Origin: Campanula takesimana | Lineage: Eukaryota; Streptophyta; Magnoliopsida; Asterales; Campanulaceae | DNA: 64,000 bases | Assembly (NCBI GenBank): GCA_026119855.1 | Contig: JAOWBW010000039.1 | Span: forward strand, 186,001-250,000 | Direction of reading: 5' to 3' | Shown here: piece by piece, positions 55,061 to 64,000 of the stretch | Numbering within the stretch: position 1 is the first letter of the stretch | Layout of the letters: each line of letters starts with the position of its first letter | Position numbers and translations under genes: made by a program | Notes under the pieces: model-generated | What the model was told of the DNA's origin: nothing | Database searches by the model: none | What the model saw: only the letters and a program-made list of their open reading frames with translations

Positions 55061-55274
55061 CTGCCTACGTTCCCCTTTTACAAATAGGACTAAGGGGCTC
55101 AGGTCACCGTAGTTCACTCCACTCAGACTAGAATGATTTAAAGAAAGGGAAGATAGAGGGGGAATGCTCTAACTTTTGCCTAGACCGCCCTTGCGGGTTT
55201 TCGATATAGCGAGCTTTGTACGCACCCTTATTTTGCATAGACGCCTTTTGCGGGTTTTCAGTCCATCGGGCTTC
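55061..55274 (-). other. Conserved non-coding motifs of the Tat-like element
   Basis: Read on the - strand: two stem-loop-like blocks (about 55274-55235 and 55211-55171) with GAAAACCCGC and, in the second, CCC-GCAA-GGG (55197-55188). Then comes the CTACGGTGACCTGAGC...AACGTAGGCAGCC dyad (55115-55061). The same motifs in the same order lie in the 9.2-kb gypsy element at 38214-38431 and nearby. Confidence 0.6.
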
Positions 55275-55285
55275 TTTTGCGTAGT

Positions 55286-55287
<2 letters not shown>

Positions 55288-55316
<29 letters not shown>
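55288..55316. repeat. Poly-T tract
   Basis: About 28 consecutive T (A on the - strand), at the place where the 9.2-kb element also has an A run before its first stem-loop. Confidence 0.9.
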
Positions 55317-55318
<2 letters not shown>

Positions 55319-55403
55319 GAGGGGAGTCTAGTCATAGTAGCGTCCGAGTTTGCTGATGTTGACTGTTTCCTTAGGCGGGCTGCCATCCAAATTTGTCATT
55401 CTG

Positions 55404-56150
55404 TCAGTCTTGTGGTGCACCTCGAGCTTGGTCATTGCGTCGACGCGTTGCTTCAAATCCTCTATTTCTCTTGAGATGGCTTGACTCTTTCTGCAGCCAG
55501 GTGCGAGAGTAACTCTGGGCGTTCCTCACATAGGGCTCGATTTCATAGCAGCCGAGGAGTTCTAAAGTTTCCGCTTCTCCATAGAACCAAAATCCTCTTA
55601 CGTCGGTGAGCATATTTTCATCCATCAAGCCTTGGATTCTCCTTTGTAGAGCGACACAGTCGTTGGTGTCGTGGCCTTCGTCTTGGTGGTAAGAGCAACT
55701 TTTGGTAGGTTCAAATGGTGAAGGGTGGTAATTCGGAGAGGAGTGTGTGAATGTTCTTCTAGAGACTGCATCTTGCCCATTTGTCTTAGTTGGTCGAACA
55801 ATCTTGCGAAAGGGGTCCTATTCTTGTGTAGCGGGGGACCGAGAGGGGGTTTTTTCCAAAAATCTTTGCATTTTTTCATTGATTTCCTTTCCTGGCGCGA
55901 GGGCCATGATTCTGTCGTTGGTGTTGGGTCTGAAGTTCATTCCCATGTGCCCGGGTGCGGGATTGGGGTATTCGCGAGGTACTCCTTGAGGCAGCATAAT
56001 GCGAACTCACATCTCGAACTCCATTCTCGGTCGCGGGCCTTTCTATTTCTCTGAGTGTCGGTTCCCCACTGTTGTGAAATGGTTGAGGTATTGCAGTAAC
56101 TTGATGAGTTCTTCCTTTTCGGCTTTGTTCCGAGGAGATTGCGTTCTTAA
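55404..56150 (-). pseudogene. Second gag tail with zinc knuckle (Tat-like)
   Basis: Broken frames on the - strand: an R/Q/P-rich stretch (56150-55900), then CSYHQDEGHDTNDCVALQRR (about 55715-55655), a CxxHxxxGHxTxxC knuckle, followed by LMDENMLTDVRGFWF. This is gag sequence lying 3' of an RT fragment, an order not expected in one element. A deletion or recombination between two related elements is the simplest reading. Confidence 0.6.
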
Positions 56151-56154
56151 CACG

Positions 56155-56938
56155 GCTCGAACTCGCCGACTGATGGTCCTCCCCGAGGTTGCGGAGGGGG
56201 TTGCTTCTTGGTTCTCCTCGGTTGTCTCGACCTGGTTATAGCCGTGTCGAACCCATCACCGAACGACTTGTCCTCATAATGGGTGGTTCGTTTTTGCCAA
56301 CATGTCGATATTGGCTGGGGGAAGCCGTCCTTTGGCGTAGTTTTGTTGAGATCCCGAAAATCCGCACATATTCTGACTTTACCGTTGGATTTCTTGACAG
56401 TCACCAGATTTGATAACCAGGTTGGATACTCGATCACCCTGATAAAACCCACACGGAGTAGCTCTCAATCTCCTCCTTCACTTGCAAAGACCATTCCGGC
56501 TTAATGCGGCGCAGCTTCTGCTTGACAGGCTTAGCGTCTGGTGCTGTCGGGATTCTGTGCTCTACGATCGAGTTGTCGAGCCCGGCATGTCCTTATAAGA
56601 CCATGCAAACACATCCACATATTCTCTGAGTAGCTCAACCAGTGCTTCCTTTCGGCTCCGCTGAAGAAGCTTCCAATCTGCGTTTCCTTAGGCTCGGCTT
56701 CGGTTCCCAAATTCACGCATGTTAACACCTCATCGGCAGCTTGGGCTCGAGGTTCTTTTTGATTAATAACCTGTTCTGAGATTTCTTTAATGTATTCGTC
56801 ATTTAATGTGTCTGTGTCTGCCTCTTCTAATGAATCATTATTAACTAAGTGTATATCATTAGTTTGATTATTAGCCAATTTATCAGTTAAAAGAGTGACT
56901 ATGGAGGGATACTCGGAAAGGTCGAGGGTTTCATTCAT
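56155..56938 (-). pseudogene. Gypsy reverse transcriptase, N-terminal part only
   Basis: From 56938: an acidic linker, VNLGTEAEPKETQIG (about 56705-56660), IPTAPDAKPVKQKLRRIKPE (about 56555-56495), then LSNLVTVKKSNGKVRICADF and RDLNKTTPKDGFP (about 56410-56320), the usual start of the RT palm in Tat/Ogre elements. The catalytic YxDD, RNase H and integrase are absent. Frameshifts near 56450 and 56600. Confidence 0.8.
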
Positions 56939-57454
56939 GGCAAAGGGAAAATAGCGTTTTGCAACAAGATCATAGTCTTCAGACGTAAGGTCGTCAGACT
57001 TAGAGGAAGACTCAAATTCGAATGTACAACACTAGACTCTGGGGACGGGGATTTTGGGCGAGTGACAGGAGATGCTGCAGGAGTGGCGACAGGAGAAGGA
57101 GTAAGCCCCAGTGTTCCCATCATAAATTCCGGAGTAGCTGTAGGTCCCCCAATGATGCACCAATTCTTGAGCTTATCCCCCATGGGTATCACCAATGTCC
57201 TTGGGTCCACCTTATCTCAGAATCGTCCCCGATGATGGCAACCATGTCTTCGTGCAGCCCCAGATTACCCAGATGTTGAAGCAGATGTTGGCCGTCCCAC
57301 GTCTCAGTCAAACTTGGAGTTTCTGCGGCTTTATTGCTGGCTTGTCAAGGGTTGTCGGCTTCAAGTTGATCTGCCAAGTCTTCTGCAACCTTGGTGGAGT
57401 ACTCATGCCTGATGGTTCTAACTCTGCCCGTGGCTTTGTCATATTCCATGTAAG

Positions 57455-57913
57455 TCAGCTTATGTTGGAACGATCGAAATTCCACATCTCTGAAAATCTC
57501 GAACCCTTTCTGCAATTTCCCGGTGTGGTCAATCCATGGCTCGGCGAACTCAAAACACGAAAACTCCTCGCCTTCTCTGACAAGTAGCTATTCAGGGACA
57601 GGCGGTATGGCCGCATTTCAGGCTTTTTGTAGGGAAGCTTCATCTTTTTAAGCAATTCTATCCTTTGGTGCTCCATCTTGTCTTCAAGAGTAAGGGTGTA
57701 TCCTAGACCGAACAACCCTCGATGATTAATCTCTTCAACCAATTCTGTGGGGCCTTGCAAGTTCTTACCTAGCCCCAGCCCCGGTATAAAACCCATGTTA
57801 CGCAGTATCTTGACAACAGGTGCCACTTTGTCCGTTGTTTTGGTGAGGTCGATGGTGCAGATCTGTGCTTGAGCGACTATTTCGAAGCCATTGAAGAGTC
57901 GCTTCTTCCCCAT
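57455..57913 (-). pseudogene. G-patch segment of Tat/Ogre-like pol
   Basis: 152-codon frame with VVKILRNMGFIPGLGLGKNL (about 57815-57755), a G-patch motif found between protease and RT in many Tat/Ogre elements and thought to bind nucleic acid. The frame runs into non-conserved sequence toward RT. Confidence 0.7.
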
Positions 57914-58692
57914 GCTGATCTGTAAGACAGGAACGCCCTTGGTGTCCGTCCCTTGGGCAGTTACAAGATCACGTAGATGAGGTCACTCATTACCAGATTG
58001 AAACTTCACACACTGGTGCAAGGAAGATGGACAGTACCCGATTGATGTAACCATGGCCGCCGAGGAGGATGAGAAGGTTGCGGGGATGTCTATGACGTGG
58101 AAATCTGTCGGCAGGATCTTTGTCCGAAGGTAATGGGGCAGGGTGACTTCGCCTATCACGGCGCGGCACGTAGAGTCATAAGCTTTGATGGTTGCTTGGA
58201 TGGGCGTAAATCAACACCATGAACGCCAATCACATCCATCATCCTTGAAGGCAGGATATTAATAGCAGAACCATTGTCAATGAATACACGGGGAATCTTC
58301 TTGCCATTTACTTCGACAGTGATGTACAAAGGCTCATTATGATCAACTCCGAACACTGGCTTGTCTAGCTCCGAGAAAGTGATGATGTTTCCGTAGTGGA
58401 TATTACCATCATTGTGGGTGATGTCCTCCGGGGTAATAGTGGATGGTACCATGGTGGCGGCGAGGTTTTGCTCGAGCATGAGGCGATGGGCTAGGGAGGA
58501 GGTGAGTAGGGACCATAGTGAAATATGGGCTTGGGTTTGTTTGAGTTGAGTGAGGATAGGGTCTTCTTTGTCTAGGTCGGCTTGCTCGGGTTCCTTCCCA
58601 AAGACTTTCTTTGCACCCTTCGGGTCGGATTGGTACACTTGACCGGATCTCATAAGGAGACAAACTTCTGCAAGTAGCTCCTCCAAAGACAA
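57914..58692 (-). pseudogene. Retroviral-type aspartic protease of the gypsy element
   Basis: The 58692-58156 frame contains SLWSLLTSSLAHR, a GVDHNEPLYITVEVNGK stretch and VFIDNGSAINILPSRMM (about 58300-58240), where DNGS stands for the protease active-site DTG/DSG. The next frame (58155-57930) continues the protease to G-patch linker (DIPATFSSSSAAMVTSIG). The enzyme would process the gag-pol precursor; it is cut off from the other parts by stops. Confidence 0.8.
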
Positions 58693-58869
58693 TGGCGAGT
58701 CATAACAAGGGAGCTAACTTCGGTTTTTCGGCCTCCTCGAAGATTTCGGCCCAAGAAAGAGGTTGAGAGTTCCTCTAAAGACAACAAGTAGCAAGAAGAT
58801 TCTTTATTATTAGTTATTGAAATACAACCCATCTCATCACAGTCCGCCACAACAGGCTCGGCCGGATCA

Positions 58870-60915
58870 GTGATCTCACTAAGTTCTACCATGAGTACAT
58901 TGCTAGCTACATAATCTCTAGGGTCTTCGATGACTCCCTGTGGATGAGCTCTTGCACGGCCTTCTTGAGTTCAAAGCATTCTTCGGTAGTGTGACCGGTG
59001 CACTTTTGGTAGTGGCAAAACTTCGACAAATCGCAACCAAGGCGGGGAAGGTGTCCTTCTAATGTTCAAGCATTTCTAGCGTCACCAATGCCATGAAGAT
59101 ATCCACCATCGTGAGCCCTATCTTGTCAAGGGCGTCCATGAGCTCTAGAATACTAATCTCGCATGTTTGCACCATATTCACCCCACCCCCATTGTTAGGA
59201 AGAGGGTTATTCACCACATTAGGACCTTAGGCTTCTCAATCTTCTTGTCATTGATCAACCTTGTACTACGCGCTTCAATTGAATACAACCATCCGTTGTG
59301 TGCCCGATGTGCTTGTGATACTTGCAGAACTTGGAGGCGTCCAAATCACTTCTTGGGTAGGCAGGTTGGTAATTCTCTAAAGGCTTGATAAGACCCCTCT
59401 GACTAACACGTCAAAGACTTTCCCATAGGCATACCAAAATCATCAAAGTGCTCCCTCTCCCTTTGCGGCGGAGCCCCATTCCTTGTTACGGCTTGGACAT
59501 CTAACGGGACCTCTTTCTGGACCATATTCACTTGGCCGACGGCCTCCTTTCCACCCCTAGGAGGCGCAGGCGCAGTAGGAGCCTTGTAGCGGAAGGAGTT
59601 TTTGTTGTTGGTCTTCGGACTTTCCTTTAGTGGCACAATCCAGTGAACCCTGCTTCGTACCTCACTCCGGCGTCAACTATTTCCCGTAAATCAGGGAAGT
59701 AACCATTACCTATAGCTGCTTTCATCTCCGGTAGCAAGCACTTGTAGAAAATCTGTTTCTTTCCTTCGCTTTTGGTGGGTATTCGGACCTCGCACAACCG
59801 ATGGTTCCACCTCTTGTAAAAATCATAAATAGCCTCGCCGGGCTTTTGCATAGTGTCTCAAGATCTGTTCGATTCACGTGCCAATCCAAATTAGTTGATA
59901 CTTCTCACAGAAAATAGCGCTGATCTGATCCCAAGTTTGCCTCCGCTTGGTTCTAGCCCAAGAACCAACGCAGAGCTATACCATCCAAAGTGCTATGAAA
60001 TACGCGAGCCATTTGTTCGTTGGTGCAGTCACGAGCCCTCATGGCCAACATATAACTATCCAAATGAGTCTTAGGACACGAGTCACCATGAAACATTGCC
60101 ACCTTAGGCATCTTGAAATCCTTGGAGAGAGCCCCCACTTGGCTAGGTTGATTGTCTTGGTAGTCGGTGCACTTTGCTTATCCACGGTCTCGATCAACTT
60201 TCGCATTTGCTCTTGCATGGCCATAACCACAGGGTGATTGGAGATGTCGGGGATAGTTTCTGACAGAATGACGGGAGGAGTAGTGGAAGCAGTAGCAGCG
60301 GCCATCCAAATACTCAAAGGCAACGAGGGTGCGGGTAGTTTGCTTGGCGGAGAGGTAGCCTCCAAGCAGTTCAGGGGAAGGTTCATAGACAGCCTTGTTC
60401 TTGCTCATGGTAGTGAAACCTTGTTGGGTGTAGAGAGAAGGAGTGGATGGAACATTTGTAGCTTGGGGGGAGGTAGCTTGGGAATGGAAGGTAGTAGAAT
60501 TGGTGTTGGGGGGACAGTTGGTATTGACCTATTCATCTTCGACATAAATGAAATTCTCACCATCGGGCACCAGTTTAGTTCCCTTTTGTTGAATGTGACC
60601 TTCAACTGTGGTTCTGATCTTCCAACATCTTGTTGCTTTCCTCGAGATTCCTGATCTTGGCTTCGAGACCGGCTAGGAAGTTCTGGAGGCTTGGGGGAAT
60701 ACCATTGAGAGTAGCCTCGGTGTGGAGCTCGGCGGTACTGGCAGGAGGAGCAGAGGCTGAAGCTGAAAGGGAGTTGACATTGCTGATGATGAGACTGAGA
60801 AAGTGGACGGAGTAGTAGAAGCTTCACATTGTAGTCGACCACCCGAACGGATCCAAACTCGCTTTGCTGAAAGATTTGAAGGGCAATGGAGCTTTAGGAG
60901 AGGGGGAAGGCTCAT
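58870..60915 (-). pseudogene. Gag of the right-hand Tat/Ogre-like gypsy element
   Basis: From 60915: a Ser/Pro-rich N-terminus, then the gag core (MFHGDSCPKTHLDSYMLAMR and MARVFHSTLDGIALRWF, about 60100-59960), a conserved second half (DFYKRWNHRLCEVRIPTKSE, about 59820-59760; DLREIVDAGVRYEAGFTG). Two knuckle-type segments follow: CKYHKHIGHTTDGCIQLKR (about 59320-59265) and CHYQKCTGHTTEECFELKK (about 59015-58960). Several frameshifts; inactive. Two knuckles in tandem within one gag are unusual. Confidence 0.8.
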
Positions 60916-61632
60916 GCAAAGTATATTTTAATTTATAAAAACATACATTTATTACATCCTAATTGGTCGGAAGGGGTACCCCTTTTCGCAACTAGTTAGA
61001 AGACTACGATCAGTGGAGGCCATCATTACGTCTATAGACCCTCGTTTTTCACCTGCATTGCACACCACCAAACGGACAATTTGGGCGAGGGTACTATAGG
61101 GCAAGCGGCTTCCACCAACCATCGGATCCTACGACTAAACCTTTCTTAAAGGCATTTAACGTGATGTCTATGTTACATCTACGCAAGTTAATGATGAGCG
61201 GAGATCTTGACAATAAACACTCATCTCACCATGGCACGTCCTTGTAGGGAAATCACTTTTTTGTGCACTTTCTCTCAAAGATCTCGATTCATCATTGACT
61301 TGGGGATGACTCGACATAGACAGCACGTTAACTGACTATTAAGAAAAAGCTAGCCAAACCAACGGTCAAAACCTAGGTGTGTTACTATACTATGTGGGTT
61401 GACATGGTTAGGTAAAAGTTCCCACCGCTCGCGGACGTACACGGTGAGTGGAGTAGACGAGTGACTCGAAAAGAGGGCGACAGTAGCGCACAAATTCCTG
61501 CACATCGAATACTCCAGGTAATGGGGACCTGTGCAGTGCTGACACGGACTAGTGGTAGTGTGTGGCAAGAAACTAATTCTTTTTAAGGAGAAAAGAGAGA
61601 AGTTTTTGATGTTAGATGATGCAATGCAATGC

Positions 61633-61667
<35 letters not shown>

Positions 61668-61754
61668 ATGTACAAGGGAGCATAGCAGAGTTTTGTTTGA
61701 CCCTAAAACTAAAGCGAAGATAACAAGGGTATAGGGTACAAGGTACAAGGTACA
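60916..61754 (-). other. Untranslated leader of the right-hand gypsy element
   Basis: Lies between gag and the primer-binding site on the - strand. Contains a 29-bp (GA)n run at 61636-61664. No conserved frame. Confidence 0.6.
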
Positions 61755-62140
61755 AGTATTAACATGACGGAGTGCGCGGGTGCATGTGTAAACATGGCAA
61801 GTATGTGAGATGCATGTATGAACATGGCAAGTGTGTGCATGTGTAAACATGGCAAGTGTGTGGAGGATGCATGTGTGAACATGGCAAGTATGTGAGGTGT
61901 ATGTGTAACATGGCAGGTGTGTGCATGTGTAAACATGGCAGGTGTGTGGAGGATGCATGTGTGCACATGGCAAGTATGTGAGGTGTATGTGTAAACATGG
62001 CAGGTGTGTGCATGTGTAACATGGCAAGTGTGTGCATGTGTAAACATGGCAAGTGTATGTAGGGTGCATATGTAAACATGGCAGGTGTGTGCATGTGTAA
62101 ACATGGCAGGTGTGTGCATGTGTGAACATGGCAGACATCA
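61755..62140. repeat. Minisatellite (about 25-bp unit) in the gypsy leader
   Basis: About 14 copies of TGTGCATGTGTAAACATGGC plus AAGTG/AGGTG, some with GAGG inserts (TGTGGAGGATGCATGTGT). Frames of up to 271 codons on the - strand (His/Cys/Thr-rich) arise only from the repeat. Confidence 0.9.
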
Positions 62141-62189
62141 TGATGTGAACGAAAGTTAGACCCACTAAGTTTGAAAAAGTTTCAAAGCA

Positions 62190-62209
62190 GTCCCCAGCAG
62201 AGTCGCCAC
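62190..62209 (-). promoter_or_regulatory. Primer-binding site of the right-hand gypsy element
   Basis: The - strand reads TGGCGACTCTGCTGGGGACT directly after an LTR ending GGTATTCACA plus one G. Same site as at 35932, so both elements use the same tRNA primer. Confidence 0.85.
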
Positions 62210-64000
62210 TGTGAATACCCCTTTCCGATGAAGCGACGCATGGGAAGTATCTTGTGATTATTTTTATTTACAAAGGGAATATTCTTAACGACATTAAAAT
62301 TATGAGATTCGCCACGCCGTTTTAATTAAAGCCAAAACATTGAAAAAAGCATGTTTAGTGGGTTCGGGGGTCAAATTACAACAAGAGAAGAATATTGAAC
62401 GTTATCACTCCTATTGCCCGAATTGATCGGTCTTTCTATCATGATGAATGTGTTAGTAGTGTGTTAGTGATTTAGACCGGATCCGAAGATTGCCTACGTT
62501 CCTCTCAATGTGAGAAGCTCAGGTCAGCGTAGTTCGCAGAGAATTTAGAATAGGCAGAAGAATCGGGATCATGCATAATGAGGGGGAAATTACCTAAAGA
62601 TTAGGGTTTAGAAGTAGTTCCTAGATCATCCTCGGGTTGATGAACCCTAGATCATCATCGGCTATGAAATAACATGTAGTCATGAAGATCGCGACCCTAA
62701 ATATAACATAAATAAGGTTTTAATCTATGAACACGAAGAACATGTGAAGAACATATATGAACATATGAATGAGCATGCAAAATAATATGAAGAAACTATG
62801 AATAAACATGTACGAACATGAATATAAAGATCTACATTAGGAATATGCAAGAACATGAAGAAAAAGTGAGAAAACTTACCTATGTTGGCAAGAAATAAAC
62901 CTTGGTCTTCTTGGAGGTTTGAATGCTAATTAGAGAGCAAAATAGTGTTTAAGAACTCCAAAATTCGTACTTAGAGCTCTCAAAATCGGACCCCTAAACC
63001 AATAGCATGGGATTGGTTATATAGTAAACTGAGGGGAAGATCTGATGGTCCAGATCATCCGGCGCAAGGTTGGCCGCCTGGCCAAGAATGAAGACGGCGA
63101 CAATGTTGGCCGCGTGGCCAAGGTCGAGGCGTGGCAAGGTTGGCCGCCTGGCCAAGTCTGCAGGCTGACTTGATTTTCAAGCTAGGGTTTCACTGTTGCT
63201 TTATGGTAACCCTAAGTTGCCTATTTTGATAGATTTTGCCATAAATGAGATATTTTGGGAATCCAGGACAAGTCTTGGCAAGGTTTCTAATTCCTATAAA
63301 GTCCTTGTATTTTTGGGAAAGTCCTAATAAACTCATTTTCAGGTCGGGTACTAACACTTAATGATATTAATTTTACACCCTTTAGAGTACAAATCGTTTG
63401 TTTACTCTAAATAGCACTTTTTAGATAAATCGTTTATCTCTAAAGAACTAGTGGGAGTAAAATGTATCTCGAAGAGTTCGAGACCCAGAAAATGACATGG
63501 AACCCAAGATGGAAGTTGAATAAAGTTTCACAAGGAGTTGTGGAAATTCGTTCAAGTATACACAAGAAATTTGCATAACTGATAGGATACTATCTATAAC
63601 AAGAAATATTGATTTCTCGTAATAGAAGTAATAGGGAAGAAATCATTGCGAATGATTGACCTATTACCTATCAAGATGCAAAGTCCGCTCTGGATTTGGA
63701 TCAATGACTTGGAGTCATAAAGTCTAAAAGTGCAATCCTTGTATCATAATTAAGTTTCGAACTTGATTGTTCTACCCTAAGGCTTAAAAACCATAGGATA
63801 GAAAATGAGTTTTCTTGGAGAAAACGGACATGGATCGCAAGGTGCATACTGATAAAGCACGACTAATTAATAAAAGTTAATTCATAATGTTGATTATGAT
63901 GAAACTTCATAACCCGTAGCCATGCTTAATGTTATTAGAATTATAATTGTCATGACTTCATATTTCGAATATGTAATATGACAGATGGATGTCAAAAATA
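62210..64000 (-). repeat. 5' LTR of the right-hand gypsy element (partial)
   Basis: On the + strand it starts TGTGAATACCCC at 62210 and continues to the window end, so the LTR is at least 1.8 kb if all of this belongs to it. It holds the CTACG/CGTAG dyad motif at 62491-62535 and GGCCGCNTGGCC repeats at 63066-63162. No coding region seen. The distal LTR end is outside the window, so the boundary is inferred. Confidence 0.65.
63066..63162. repeat. TTGGCCGCNTGGCCAA palindromic repeat cluster B
   Basis: Three copies (GTTGGCCGCCTGGCCAAG at about 63070, GTTGGCCGCGTGGCCAAG at about 63105, GTTGGCCGCCTGGCCAAG at about 63140). Same motif as 53083-53245. Confidence 0.85.

Noticed and set aside
61350..62165. 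271-codon His/Cys/Thr-rich frame on the - strand
   Set aside because: It is made by the 25-bp minisatellite; other frames of the same repeat are also open. It is not a metal-binding or toxin-like protein.

Overview
The window is nuclear DNA of a flowering plant, most likely a eudicot. It has AT-rich non-coding DNA, GT-AG introns, long microsatellites, Stowaway and Harbinger MITEs, a tRNA-derived SINE, and Ty1/copia and Ty3/gypsy LTR elements of plant lineages. The species cannot be named from the sequence. Bases 1-10 and 50362-50461 are N gaps.

Region 1 (about 1-25300) is a tandem cluster of double-B3-domain (REM/VRN1-like) transcription factor genes on the + strand. Copy 1 (1561-3229) is a pseudogene with three frameshifts. 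Copy 2 (9445-11090, four exons, 314 codons) looks intact. Copy 3 (15025-18991) is a 3' half whose last exon is split by nested solo LTRs. Copy 4 (21080-24453, four exons, 278 codons) is open, but it has a duplicated leader that makes an upstream ORF, a SINE upstream, a shortened linker and about 1.9 kb of nested inverted-repeat DNA in intron 2. Shared flanks pair copy 1 with 3 and copy 2 with 4, so a two-gene block was probably duplicated. Between the copies lie a Harbinger-like MITE, a gutted copia element, a truncated copia element on the - strand and several Stowaway-like MITEs.

Region 2 (about 25300-33120) is gene-poor. It holds a copia solo LTR, MITEs, a second solo LTR sitting inside a MITE, two copies of the last-exon region of a SWI3C-like (SMARCC) gene, and a candidate three-exon small gene on the - strand (31187-32234).

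Region 3 (33122-50361) is a SIRE-like copia element on the - strand: 3' LTR, polypurine tract, env-like region and decayed pol. It carries an open antisense frame of 289 codons between pol and the env-like region. A complete 9240-bp Tat/Ogre-like gypsy element (34653-43892, target-site duplication CTTAG, nearly identical LTRs, gag remnant only) is inserted in the env-like region.

Region 4 (50462-64000) holds two plant-mobile-domain (PMD) coding remnants on the + strand, then a decayed Tat/Ogre-like gypsy element on the - strand (gag, protease, G-patch, part of RT, primer-binding site and an LTR running off the window). The PMD remnants are antisense to it. Structured non-coding motifs recur in both Tat-like elements: a CCC-GNRA-GGG stem-loop and a CTACG...CGTAG dyad.

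The only likely functional host genes are B3 copies 2 and 4 and perhaps the small - strand gene. The rest is a record of duplication, nested insertion and LTR-LTR recombination.
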